Below are positions 12,132 to 24,290 of a stretch of 64,000 nucleotides of DNA, piece after piece. The position numbers and the translations under genes are program-made. The notes beneath the pieces are model-generated. The model saw only the letters and a list, made by a program, of their open reading frames with translations, was not told the origin of the DNA and did not search any database. Position 1 is the first letter of the stretch. Each line of letters opens with the position of its first letter. The DNA is taken from positions 12,939,001 through 13,003,000 of the forward strand of contig OX387610.1 of assembly GCA_947568835.1 (NCBI GenBank), read 5' to 3'. Source of the DNA: Protonemura montana (Eukaryota > Arthropoda > Insecta > Plecoptera > Nemouridae).

Positions 12132-13139
12132 TTGTAAAAATGAATGCAATTTTAGACGAAATCAGTGAAATGCGTAAAATATTTTTAAATCATTTTCTTA
12201 TCCGAAAAAAATATATTCAAAATAAAATGCGTTGTTTTTTATTTTTTAACGAAAGAAGAAATATTTAATATTTAACCGAAGTTAAAATACTGTAAATTCA
12301 TTGAAAAGAAGGAGAGGTCTTAGTACCATTTGGTCAGAAACCAAAAATTCAAACTTAACAAACACTGTTCGCAGAAGAAGGAGTTTCTCTTCCAGTCCCA
12401 ATTTCACCCGATCGCAATACCCACTCAACATTATCCCAACTCGATCAAGTCGCACATCCTCAAAGCACACAACCTCAAGTTAAACCATTCTTCCAACTAA
12501 AACCACCTTAACAGTAACACCCATAAGTGCACATCCCCTCGAATCACTTCCTGGACTCTACCAGCGGGTTATCCCAACGATCCAAATCAACAGCACCCAG
12601 CTAACGGAACAAGCAACCAACATTGTCGCTAATCCAGCACTAGCAGCACAGCGGCTTAAACCCCAACAGCCTCAACCCTCTGCGAAACCACCGTCGCCGG
12701 TGCCCACACACTAAACGCCAAAATCGGAAGGAAACGGAAAATAGCGTCTGTGGTATCATGAAGTTCAAAACAATATTCGAAATCGCTATTGTGATATTAA
12801 GCGAAATCCCCTCTATATATAGCGATCGCGGTGTATCCCTAATATTCAGCTGTTGCACGAGATAAGTGTTTAATGTGGCCTCTCCTCCACCCCCTCGCTG
12901 ATCTTATAATATAGCACCTAATAACATTATCGTGTTATAGCACTTTGTCTAGAGTTTAGGTAGATTGCGTGAGTACATGGGTGGGAAATGGTGTTGGAGA
13001 GAGCAAAGTGCAAACAAGTGGCAAATACCTTTGCGCTCGACGCCCCGTAGTGTGGGATAAACTATAACTATAGATGTGTGTTTGGGGACCCCAAATGTAA
13101 ACACTGTGTTCGTCAAAGTGCATAGTAAATATCATTAAC
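12132..13139. other. non-coding stretch, nothing recognised
   Basis: Moderately AT-rich. 12300-12720 is locally C-rich on the plus strand with some longer open frames, but none resembles a known protein. Confidence 0.4.
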
Positions 13140-13339
13140 CCCGTAAACCAGCTGGGATGATGATCTTGAACCGTTTGTCTTAAAGTAAAGTCACGAGGAA
13201 CGTTCAGTGTGTGTGCAACGTAAGGAAATAAGACGTTGCTTCAATTACACGGTGTTAGATAACTACAAGAGAATCGCTTCGTGACCCAAATGCAATGTTG
13301 AATTGGCAATTAATCGAGTTTAAAAGTGATTGTTATATG
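13140..13339 (+). other. possible untranslated exon ending in a splice donor
   Basis: The sequence ATATG/GTAAGTA at 13339/13340 matches the consensus splice donor well. About 140 bases upstream is TTCAGTG, an initiator-like motif, with AGACGT (similar to the insect downstream promoter element) about 26 bases after it. The spacing is two bases off the canonical one. No coding sequence is seen. This is a weak guess from motif content alone and may be chance. Confidence 0.15.
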
Positions 13340-13959
13340 GTAAGTACACTAGATAGTTTGTACGCCTTGTAAGTGGTGGCTGGGAAATCGAGTTTGTTTT
13401 ATTCAATGTTTTATAATGTGCGGTAAGGTGTTGTGGAAGACGAATCTAATTTTCTTTTAGATTGCCTCGCCGCCGACACATTTCCCAGGGTAATTTCCCT
13501 CACGTAAGCAGGAACAGCGAGACTAAATGTTTTACTCGCTTCGAGATGTATTCTTTGCGGGATGCTCGCTTTTCTGCTCGCTTTTTATTCGAGATGGTAT
13601 TCGTCAGCCAATAGCGACGAGCCGTACGATTGGCCTTGAGACCAAGGCCGAGATATGTGGACGCGTTCCAAGGTCGATTGCGGACGCCAAAACCTTGACT
13701 TTAGATGTGCAACTTCGGCGTGGAACTCCAATAATAATCACAAAAGAAAATATTGAAAACATTCAATCTTTACATCTGATCTACAAGATTGTTTTGTATT
13801 TGTATTTGCTTATTGTCATAAGAATTCCTTTGAATGTACAGACATGTCATAGGTTACACATGATCGGTAAGAGATATAACTTGCACGAGTGAAGCAATAT
13901 AAATTAAATAACATGTACCACATTAGCACCGATAGATAACTAAAAAACTGTCCGCAGTA

Positions 13960-14078
13960 CTGTCTATTCAGGATCAAAAATAAATAAAAAATACACTCTT
14001 CTTGATTATCGGCTTTTATGGGCAAATATGGTGAGAAATCTGTGACAGCTGTTGGTGTTTCTTATCCTGAATAGACAG
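13960..14078. mobile_element. 119-bp Tc1/mariner-like MITE
   Basis: Perfect inverted repeats of 18 bp run 13957-13974 (GTACTGTCTATTCAGGAT) and 14064-14081. Taking the flanking TA dinucleotides as the target duplication, the element runs from CTGTCTATTCAGGAT to its inverse. TA duplication plus short inverted ends fits the Tc1/mariner superfamily. It is far too short to encode a transposase. The TA is part of the symmetric repeat, so the superfamily call is inference. Confidence 0.5.
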
Positions 14079-17000
14079 TACAAGAAGTGAATAACTAAGA
14101 TTTATAAAACTGTCATTTAAAGTGATCCAATTAGCAAATGATTGGGTCTGAATAAACGGACTGATATGCTAAGTTCTCTGACGGCTGCAAACCAAACCGT
14201 GAACGTATTTACAGATCACACTTGGATTATATTATTGAAATCATGACTGATTGAGCGAACAAAACATGTGGCACTGATACATCACCAATTTGTCATCGTT
14301 CTTTGAGCTTGTTTTTGCCCGCTTTATGTTGTCGTCAAGCGCAGACGAAAAAGCATCGATCGCCCAGCGCGTTAGTCGCGTGTGATCGATACGCTTTGAC
14401 CGTGGTACCGGGTCTTTGGCAATGTTGGAACAGGCCCGTTCATCTGAATCGAAACGGAACGGCTAGCCCCGATTCGGGGGAATTATCATAAAAGAGATTT
14501 CGGGTAGAAAGTTCGCTGGGAAATGGTTGACGAGAGAGACTTTGAAAAGCCTGGAGGCCTGATTATCAATGATGTAGAACGATTTTTTTTTGCTTACATC
14601 TGCGCGGAACTGGCGAACTAGATGCAGGTCAACTTTTTTTCGATGGTGTTTTTATGAAAACCAACGGGAATAAATTGATTAAAAAAATATAACTCTTATG
14701 CGCTTTATAGTATGTTAAGAAACTATAATAATGGCAATATGTGGTTGCACCCTTAACAACCAAGGAATTTATTTATAGTCAAAGTTAGCTTATTACTTAG
14801 TGTAATTTTAACAACTTTAGCTTAACTAATTAACTACCCACATAACTTTGGTGTATGAGGTTCTAAGTCAGCCAGGATTTAAAATATAGTTAATAAACTC
14901 AATGGCCGTTACCTGTAGTTAAAATGCATACTGATGCATGCTCGTTTCAGGTATTACGATAACATAATAGCACAACTACTTGCAAAGGTAAGCCCTATAC
15001 AGTGAGCCACCAGTACGCTATTTCCTGCGGAAAAAGATCAAACAGGTCAGACACGGAAATGCAAAGAGGGCAGAAATAAACTCATACCGGTATTCAAAGC
15101 CGAGAGATGCCATTGATATGTATGCAAGCAAACAAAAGATAATATTTGCACTGGCATGTACGCGAGTACGTCCGTTTGTTTATACAGGTATAAGTAAACG
15201 CACGCTGGAGTGATTAGACCCCCTGTAGCCATCAGAATCATATCTGTAGGTGAACTATTATTATTATTACCTCTAACAAGCGAAGCATGCGTGCAACAGC
15301 GAGGCCGCACGGTTCTAGCGGGCAAAACATGAAAATCCCTGCCAGGCGGGAAATCGAACGGCTGGAAAAACAGGGGAAGCTTCTGATAAAATAGAGCGTA
15401 GAGTTTCAAATTCAAAGCGCAGCGGCAACAACGGGGCGGATTAGGCACACCGTTGAATAACGCTCGTGTGCGCTTCGTAAAATTGTGCCACGTCATCTTT
15501 AGCGTCGTCTCTTTTCGCTGTCGGCGTCCCTTTCTCTTCTGGTCGACATGTTGTCGCTGGTTTTCTCTGTCGCATCTGTTGTCTGCGTAGATTCGCGTGG
15601 ATGAAAAGCGATCAGAAACAGAAAAGAAAGAAGCTAACAAGGTGTTGGGAAAGTGTATGTGCGCGGTGATAAGACTTGAAAAGAATAAGGCGTGTGTTCA
15701 TTAAGATGGAACAGATCTGAGAAGCGTTTTTCACGCTGAATTTTTTTTTGCTCGAATAACGAAGGAAACTTTTGTGTAAGCTTCTCAGCTCGATGCGATC
15801 AATTTTGAACGATTCTTTGTTGATCAGAAGACTTTGTATTCGTTGCAGTTGCTCGCGGAATGCCAGTGATGAAGTTGCCAACAGTAGAAAAAGAAAAAGC
15901 TTCAAAACGAATTCCGAAGATGTCCTTGAATTGAAAAGTTCAACCTTGAATGATACAGAGTTGAACCACTTTAGGATCGATACAAGTATATTGAAGAACC
16001 TTATCGACAAATGCCACTGTCGATTTATTTACTATCTCGATTTTAACCGAACATTAAAACTCGAAAGCAAAAGCAAATAGTAGAAACGTTTCAGAGCATC
16101 AACAAAATGACTGAGCTCAATATTTTTAGTCTAAAATTACTTAGAAGCAACAAAATAAAAACAGCAAAGTCGCACAAAGACCGCTGTGGATCTGGCTTGG
16201 ATCATTGTCGACGTCGAAGGCCACGCATCAATCGTGGCCACCGTCGTTGAGTGGGCGCCCAGAGGTTATCAGCAAAATGGCGGGCGATGACAGGTGACCC
16301 ATGTCACGGTGGCCGATGGTTGCCGGTGTCATTAGGGTCAGTTCGGAGGCCGATCCCGGCCAGAGTGCCAGATGTCGCAACTCGGTAGATGGCATCAATC
16401 ACGCGACGGGGTATCGGGGCGTCGCGGCGCCGGCGTCGATTAACGCGTCTGAATAATGTCACTGCTTTCTTGGGAGGACTTTTTTTCAACAGGAAATACT
16501 CGAAATGTCCGTGTTTTTTCGCGTTCAAACACTCCATGTTTGCTATGTTGTATCTATATATGTGAGGCAGATATTAGCAAAATTTTATAAAACGAAAATT
16601 CAATGCAAGCAAATTCTTAAGTACCAATAAACAGTACAGACAAATTTTTATTAAAGATGATTAAAAAAGGGGAAGTCGTTAGATAAAAATTACACTATTA
16701 AACATACAAAGTGCAAATAAATATCGAATTGATGACAAAGCGCTTACATGCAGTTACGCGGTTTGGCATAAAACTAAAAGTTATTGCCCGTTTTGCCACC
16801 GTTAAACCACCGAACACCGAACGAGCGTCGTTAAAATAACAGAAAAATATAGGACAATGCTTCGTTAAACACGACAAAAAAAGGGTAGCCGGTGAGTGCG
16901 CGGTTGAAATGGTTTACACTAATGCCAGGACATTAAAAATCCAGAGAGAGCTTCCACTTCGGAATTGCTTGTACCTTGCAAGAGAGATCTGCACAGCTGT

Positions 17001-17424
17001 ACAAAGTAATAACTCGACCAATACGCGGGGCATTTTAATGCCGAGCACTTGTACGTAACTAGATAACCTACTGTGCACCTACATGTAATCATAGCAGATT
17101 GGTAATTGCAGATGCTGCTATGTACAATGCTCGGTACTGCTGTTGAAATTGTCAGCAGAATAGCATGATTGTGGCAATAGAGTTACAACTATACGTCAGC
17201 AAAGACAAATAATACGACGGATCGTCATCATGTTGTTTACTCTGAAACCGCCAATCAAATTGAGGTGTTACGATCGAGCTGCGTTAGACCAAATTCAATT
17301 TTAGAGCACAACGGCTTGGTGAATAGTGGCATTCGATTTAAATTCCACACCACGGTATACTTTAACTAATTAATGTACTTGCACCCATTTAGTTAAACCA
17401 GCGAGTTTATAAGTAAAGTCAGAG
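14079..17424. other. non-coding stretch with two weak open frames
   Basis: The minus strand has a 197-codon open frame ending at 15047 (upstream limit 15640, no ATG at that limit), and the plus strand has a 95-codon frame from an ATG at 15793 to a stop at 16080. Neither resembles a family I know. 16190-16460 is GC-rich and CpG-rich. I do not call genes here. Confidence 0.3.
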
Positions 17425-17605
17425 GGCAAGTGTTAATGTTAACAGTTTTGCTTAGCAAACGAGGCCGGCAACATATAGTAACGGTAGGTGCCACCAGATG
17501 GCGCTTACAGGCGTTCTTTTTAACAGGCCTCTACAATTAAATAATTACGAATCAAAATATCGATAGATGTATATATACATCAATCGTTGACGTTAGCAAA
17601 AAGAA
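17425..17605 (-). mobile_element. B-family dispersed element with CTCF-like core
   Basis: One of seven copies of a dispersed non-coding family. The shared block is GGTAGGTGCCACCAGATGG, preceded by AGCAAACGAGGCCGGCA and followed by CAAAATATCGATAGATG. Other copies lie at 20705, 23192, 24108, 32852, 37425 and 49690. The family has no coding capacity. Superfamily is unknown. This copy is the one with the best-preserved CTCF-like motif. Confidence 0.65.
17491..17504 (+). promoter_or_regulatory. exact match to the CTCF core consensus
   Basis: CCACCAGATGGCGC fits the consensus CCASYAGRKGGCRS at all fourteen positions. CTCF is a zinc-finger insulator and architecture protein conserved across bilaterians, and its core motif is similar in insects and vertebrates. 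The site sits inside a B-family repeat. The corresponding positions in other copies are degraded by one or more changes (24167-24180, 20890-20903, 37639-37652, 49940-49953). Binding is not shown by sequence alone. Confidence 0.45.
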
Positions 17606-20487
17606 ATACTGATAAAGAGAAAACCAGTTACGAGCAATGAGTCCAAATGAATTCAAACGACAGTCACTTTATCTGGTAAGATCTTTGTTGGTAAAGTAGT
17701 CATTTGCCGTCCAATTTTCCAAGGGGAGAGAATCCAATATTACAACTATGATAGTAGGTACGGTTCTTCAGTCCATTGTCAACTTCATTACCATTGACGC
17801 GTTAAGTCTAGCAGAATTGAAGTATGCGGCCATGCGGTTTGACGCAGAGCGGCAGCGTGGTCTGGATGCCATCCCCCGAATCACGCCAGGAATTTGCAGA
17901 AATCCAACATCAAGGGGAAAATTGAAATATCACAGACATTAGACAACTTGGTTCATGTACCAATCATCGAATTACCAAGCCTAATTTAATTAACTCGGTG
18001 AGGAAATAAAGAGGGAAATGTAACACCCTCGATTTTCCTAAATTTCCCGGTGACCATCTCGACGCCCACATACGTGTTGAAAATTCTGAAATTAAATTCC
18101 ACCCCGTGCGCAACCCCCCAGATCTGTCATTGTACGGGAAAACCACCCGTAACTAAGGATCCTTTTCGTACTGGTTTGCGCGGTGATATAATGATTACAT
18201 CAATAACCCATTAGACTTCATATCGAATAAACTTGAAGAATTCGCCGGGCGTGCTGGACCAGAGCTGTGTAAAGCGCTATCAGATTAGATTGGAATGGAA
18301 TTGATGTTAACCCCGGTTGTCCGGCGAAATGAAGATTAATCGGGCTCCGAACCCAGCGCCCCGATCTCGTTTCTAGGCGTTTTTTCTTTTTTTTTTGCCG
18401 CTCCTCTGGACGAGGAAAGTCGTCACAATCGTCGAAGCTACAGGACGACGACAGTGGTTTTTGTCGCTTAATTTCCGCGGTATGCCAACATTATGTCTCC
18501 GTTCATGTAGCTGCGAGCTCCACTTCTTTGTCTTTCCGGTCGCTAATCGAGAAATGGGAATTAGGCGCTATCGTCGGGTAATTGATCTATTAAGATGGAT
18601 GGCCCAGCTGCTTCTTTAAAAAAAATTCTCGTCTATAATGTCCTGTTTTTACTATAAAGTAAACCGATTCAATTTTCTTTGAACACAAAAATAAATCTTT
18701 GTACTACAAAAATAATAAATGGCATACGATTTGTATAGAAATATAGGTTACATAGGAAATTGCAGAATCGAAAAAAAAATCAATCACGTCAAAATTAAAC
18801 GTCAAAATCTCACTGACAAATATCTATTTGTGAAGCTTTCTTTTTTCAAATACAAATCGAATGAAAACCTTCGCAAACAAATCTCACCGATTTCCATGTG
18901 ATAAAAATGAGCTTCTAACATCCATTCATCGCCACTTAAACGATGCCATCCAATAAAATAAAAACCCGGATAAGCTCGGAACCCCAAGCCTCTCGTTCCA
19001 ATGCCATCACACTGTTATCGAACATTCAGTTAGCCTAATCCCATTATCACTTTGCTTCATGTGTATCGCAATCCTGACCAGACTTTCCCATCGTCCTACA
19101 ACTGGATACCGTGAAACTTTCTGCCCGCCGTGATGTTCCTTGTTCATTCCCTGGTTTCAAAAGTGGTATGCCTTGGCAATCAGAGGCAGCTCAGGACCAT
19201 AAGGTCTGTTATGGGTCCGCTAAGACCTCAGAATGTTGAGCTGGGGGAAAGCTCTACGCTCGACTCGTGGGATAAAGCGATCGACCGCCGACTTTTCGAA
19301 AGACCGCGAGGAAACCCGTCGAGCAGTCGGCAGTAAAACGTTGAATGTGTGTAGAGTTTCGAATGGTTCGGTGGTGTAATATGTCTCTGTACTAGGGTAG
19401 GTAACAAGGACCGAACGACATTGAAACAACAAGAAAATAATTCAATATTTCAACCTTTTTTTTTCTCTTTTTTTGTAGATCATTGAATCATGAATCACAT
19501 GAGATTTCTTCATTGGCCAAATTTAATTATTGTTTCTCTACTTTCTGCTAACGTCATCATGATTGAAAATAAAAGATTTAAATTCTGGAATTTCTCAGTC
19601 ATGCGGATTTTATTGATTTGCAAGAAATTGATAGAAAAAGTGTTAAAAAAAAAACTTGCGAGAAATTGTCTAAAAAAGCAACGCATAGATATAAAAGATG
19701 TAGATACTGTCACGGTGTGCAGACCTTCATAGATATCAAATCACAATTTAATTATTTACAATTTGAGGAATTTTTTGGTCTTTAGAGCTCGCTACACTAG
19801 ATTGTCTACTATCTTCTATTACAAATAATAGCGATGGCCTTGACAAATGACCTCGACCGTTAAAGAGAATGTTGACTTCAATTTTCACGCACGTTCATTG
19901 GCTAGGAGAGACAGTAAAACGTGGTAAATCTCTGAAAAAACGCATAATCTAACATACCGGTATAACCTAGCCAATACTGAGCCGCACGCTCACCGAAAAA
20001 CCTGTTGGATTTTCTTCCTTCCTTCTTTCATTTTCTTATATTCCATGAGAAAAAATGCTATACCCGAGTGTTAGGTCACATCGGGAAAATTGTATATATG
20101 GGGCGTCGGTGTAGCGAAAATAAGCCGTTTCGGAAATCTGTCCGGCGCCAGCGTATAGGTACGCCGTTCGTACAATATGAATAAATGATGAAAACAGCTT
20201 CTTCCTTTTTTCCCCAAGAGTTGACGTGTGTGTGTGCATGTGTGCATTTTTCGATATATTGGCTCGAATAATACCGTTACGAAATATGATGCGTGTGTCA
20301 GGCTGATGCAGAGTGCATTTAAAAGTGCATAAAGGCTGCATTTACATTACGCTGACGTGCAAAAGTGAATTAGGCTCAAATAGCATCCATGGTTCCTGTT
20401 TAAATTACCATTGAGTGAATAGGTATGGCCAGAGGGCCAAAACTAACAGACTACTTTATCGGCAAAAATGGAAGATGCTTTTAACTT
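17606..20487. other. non-coding stretch, nothing recognised
   Basis: No supported gene. There are scattered short open frames and T runs. Confidence 0.4.
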
Positions 20488-20695
20488 TTAAGAAAAACTA
20501 TTTGAAATGGGTTTTGAATGCTAAGTAAAGGGCTACTAAATTTCCTTTAGTGATTTAATTTAGTAATATAGTAATTAGTAATTTCCCTAAGGGAAATTTA
20601 GTAGCCCTTTACGTAGCATTCAAACCCCCTTTTAAATAGTTTTTGTTAAAACTAGTGCTAAGGATAAATCAAGTAGACATGGGTCTAAAAACCAT
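20488..20695 (+). mobile_element. A-family element, compact foldback form
   Basis: The left arm (TTAAGAAAAACTATTTGAAA through AGGGCTACTAAATTTCC) is the inverse of the right arm (GGAAATTTAGTAGCCCTTTA through AAATAGTTTTTGTT). Arms are about 60 bp with about 35 bp between. The right arm runs on into the family terminus AAGTAGACATGGGTCTAAAA. The hammerhead-like hairpin block is missing, so the centre has been deleted or replaced. Possible 13-bp flanking duplications match at only 10 of 13 positions. Confidence 0.75.
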
Positions 20696-20704
20696 GTTTT
20701 TAAG

Positions 20705-20935
20705 TTATATCACCGCCATTTAGTATGTTAAAAAAATTGCTATTTCTCACAGATTACTCACATTTGCGTCCAGTTTACGCTCTCTTCATCTGTATTAATT
20801 CCCACCTCACCGATTGACAAACACGTTCAGAAATTTTCAGTCGTAGGTCTTTTATTTTTAAGGTTTGCTAAAAAAAAGTACGTTCGCTAGCGCCATCGGA
20901 TGGCACCTACCGTTACCACTGCTCTAGTTCCCATT
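20705..20935 (+). mobile_element. B-family dispersed element
   Basis: It shares TTTCTCACAGATTACTCACA, CCAGTTTACGCTC, ACCGATTGACAAACACG and the block GCGCCATCGGATGGCACC with the other B copies. It abuts the A-family element to the left. The CTCF-like core has diverged (two mismatches to the consensus). Confidence 0.65.
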
Positions 20936-21400
20936 TAAAAGTGCATTTATACCTTCTACAATATGCTGACGAGTACAAATGTCCAGTAGATTCATTTCTA
21001 TACGAGCTTTTTTTTTTCAATTTTCCCATATATCAGCATCTACGGTTCTGGTATATATTACCATGTAGTATAGTTCAAAAGGAGGAAATATGAAAATTTA
21101 GAAAAGTGCATGGTAAACAACATCGCGAATGCACGGCGACGGAGTCTTATTGTGATATGCAAAATGCAAGTAGACAATATAGATGAGTCAGCAAAGGGAT
21201 TCTATATTCTAAAGACAGCGTCATGGCTTACATGCACAATGGTTGCTCTCTTTTGAGTTTCGACCAGTATTTTTTCTCATTTCTTTTGTAGTTTGCCCTT
21301 GTCTTGAAGATAAACCAGCGTAGATGAAGGTGCTTTTATAAACAGGATGTGAAAAATGTGTTATATCGATCTTGCAGACTAATTAATTGAGAAGTGTAAG

Positions 21401-22000
21401 TTGAAACTGTTGCCACGACGACTTCCAATCACATGCAGTGAAATTCAGATGTTTCTGTGAGCTAGAGATCCAACTTATAGTTGAACATTTTGTTGAAACT
21501 GTTGCCATGACGACTTCCAATCACATGCAGTGAAATTCAGATGTTTCTGTGAGCTAGAGATCCAACTTATAGTTGAACATTTTGTTGAAACTGTTGCCAC
21601 GACGACTTCCAATCACATGCAGTGAAATTCAGATGTTTCTGTGAGCTAGAGATCCAACTTATAGTTGAACATTTTGTTGAAACTGTTGCCATGACGACTT
21701 CCAATCACGTGCAGTGAAATTCAGATGTTTCTGTGAGCTAGAGATCCAACTTATAGTTGAACATTTTGTTGAAACTGTTGCCACGACGACTTCCAATCAC
21801 ATGCAGTGAAATTCAGATGTTTCTGTGAGCTAGAGATCCAACTTATAGTTGAACATTTTGTTGAAACTGTTGCCATGACGACTTCCAATCACATGCAGTG
21901 AAATTCAGATGTTTCTGTGAGCTAGAGATCCAACTTATAGTTGAACATTTTGTTGAAACTGTCGCTATGACGACCTCCAATCACATGCAGTAAAATGTGA
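21401..22000 (+). repeat. 92-bp tandem array, seven copies, from C-family interior
   Basis: Units start at 21409, 21501, 21593, 21685, 21777, 21869 and 21961 (period exactly 92). Each unit contains GACTTCCAATCACATGCAGT and TTTCTGTGAGCTAGAGATCC. Copies 1-6 alternate strictly between GCCACGACG and GCCATGACG, so the true amplified unit was probably a 184-bp dimer. Copy 7 is diverged and truncated. The unit is the inside of the C-family element (5192-5335, 11984-12131) without its inverted ends. Confidence 0.9.
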
Positions 22001-23191
22001 GCTTTAGAACAAAATGTTTGCAAACAAACTACAAGACGTCAAAACAAAATAGATATTACACAAATGATTTGCTTTCAAAACAAGGTTGTCACGTTTGATA
22101 TTTTTTAGATGTATGTCTATTTATCTAACCTTGGCACTAGTTTTTTATTTGTCACGATTTGCATGCATTTTACGAGGAAACCAGCAAAATTGTATACACT
22201 TTGAACAAAAAAAAATAGAGTCAAAAGCGATGCCGCAAATTGAAAGGCTAAAAACGCCAAAGGGCAAGCGATGGACTACGTGGATTCAGCTAGAAAAGCG
22301 TCGAGGATCGACTTGGAGCTATTCCAAAAAGGCGGACGGGCTAATTGTTTAGCTCAATTACTTGGTTGGCGTCCATAAATAAAAGTGAGCGGAAGACAAA
22401 GAAAAAACAACCACTTTACTGCAGTTCAACTTTTCGAACGGGACTCGCCTTTGCTAAACATTTGTGGAACGCGCAAAGCAACTTACGTGTTCCGATTTCT
22501 TGCAGAAAAGCAACTCCCGCGCAACTCCGAAAATCGCACGCCGGCCTGCGGTTTATCGAACTTGATTTACGTACATTTTCGTTAGACCAGGTGGTCTCCA
22601 CCGCTCTCTTTTATCTACAAAATTCCTAATTTTATACTGGCTTGAATTTATCGTAAATCTCAGAGGATCGAGCATATAAAAAAGAAGAAAAAGAATAACT
22701 CCCATACATTTCCTAGATTTTAGAGTGCAGTTTTCCGTTCCCGTCAAAGTAGACGACTCAAAGAGTGATTCCCATCAGAATGCATCATGCAGACAACAAC
22801 GTCATTAGCCTAGTTCAGTGGAACGTACCCTAGGACGTTAGAGGAACGTACCTAAGGCTGTAGGAGGAACGCAACCAACGAAAGGTGTTGGTGGAACGTA
22901 TCCAAGGCTGTCGTTTCGTATCTTCGCAAACGGTGATGGACATATCTTAACAGTTTTTTGATAAGGTTTTGAGGTTGAAGTGGCTTAGATTTAAGTCTGG
23001 ACAGTTATTTTACTTTCGTACACAGATACTTGCTGGACTTTAAATCGAGATATTATTAGTAAGTACACCGAGTCTTAGCAGTGTACAGGCGCAGTTATTT
23101 CACAAATCAATAAATTCCCAATTAGTCAAGAGTTTATAAGCACTACGATTTAGCTGCCGGCTCGTGAAACGGCAGCCAGATGATCACTACG
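22001..23191. other. non-coding stretch with degenerate short repeats
   Basis: 22819-22911 contains four loosely repeated GGAACGTACC/GGAACGCAACC motifs spaced about 23-30 bp apart. A 94-codon plus-strand frame at 22345-22629 resembles no known protein. Confidence 0.4.
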
Positions 23192-23455
23192 CGCCGACAA
23201 AAATGGAGGTTGGAAAGAAATTGTGTTATTCCGTCGTTTTGAGCGTTAGTAAATTTAATTAAATCATATTTCTCGCAGATTACATGAATTTGAGACTGAT
23301 TTACGCTCAATTTTTGTATAAATGTACACCTAGTCGATTGATGAAAATGTACCAACATTGTATGTCATAATCCTTTGAAAGTAAAGTTTTGCAAATTGTT
23401 AGAGGCTTGTTTGCCGAGCAGAAATTTCAACATCAGCGCCAAGACTTTCGACTAA
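23192..23455 (+). mobile_element. B-family dispersed element, diverged
   Basis: It contains GACAAAAATGGAGGTTGG, ATTTCTCGCAGATTACATGA, TGAGACTGATTTACGCTCAA and, further right, TTGCCGAGCAGAAATTTCAA with ATCAGCGCCAAGACT. These match the left and right portions of the other B copies. The CTCF-like block is not preserved. Confidence 0.55.
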
Positions 23456-24107
23456 TTGGAAACCTAATCCCAGAACCGATACAAAATAAGGGTTCGCAAG
23501 ATTTAGAATTTGAAATGACTCGATCTCGATCTCTATTGACCGTTCCTTTGGTCGCCGGCATTGATAAAATACCATTAGAATTGCATCCACTGCGCTGCTG
23601 CGAGCCAGACATTGGCAAAACATCAACCGACACGGCCAATTAATGAAGTCGCGTGTTCACTTCTGCAGCCAAACATCTCAACAAAAGTAATTACAATAAT
23701 AAATGTTATAGATTGGCGAGGCCTGTCCCGAGCATGGAACAACCGACCGACCCCTCGTTCTGTCTTCAAGACGTTTTGCGAACGGGTCGTCGAGCCAATA
23801 GTTTAGCATTGAAATCTTGCTGCGTGTAAAGAACCGTGGTAATATCTTTAAGAGAAGCTATAAGAAGCACCGTCGCTTTTGGCTCGAAGCTAATCTGTTT
23901 TTTTTTTTTTCTTGTGGCCAAGCCAAGTTCAAAGCTGTTATTTAAGTGAACTTTGTAGCGAGGTGTTTTTCACTTATCCAATATTAGCACTGCATGTTAA
24001 AATGGCCGTTGTCCGCATTCGCTCTTCTGGGCAAAGAATGGTATGACCATTGAGTTCATAAAATAAATTAGAGTGTAATAGAGGGTAATTAGAAGGTAAT
24101 ATTAGAG
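23456..24107. other. short non-coding interval
   Basis: Nothing recognised except a T run at 23899-23910. Confidence 0.4.
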
Positions 24108-24290
24108 CGCTAATGTTAAACTTGCTGCTGAGCAAACGGGCGGGCAGCATTAGGTAACGGTAGGTGCCACATGATGGCGCTTGCTGTAGTCCTTTTAAAT
24201 AAATCCCCATGGTTAAATGAACGATTCAAAATATCGATACATGGATATCAATCATTGTGGTAAGCATTATTAAAATAATAATTATAAGCT
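24108..24290 (-). mobile_element. B-family dispersed element, minus orientation
   Basis: Contains GCTGAGCAAACGGGCGGGCA, GGTAACGGTAGGTGCCAC and ATGATGGCGC, followed by CAAAATATCGATACATGG. It closely parallels the copy at 17425. The CTCF-like core has one mismatch (CCACATGATGGCGC). Confidence 0.65.
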
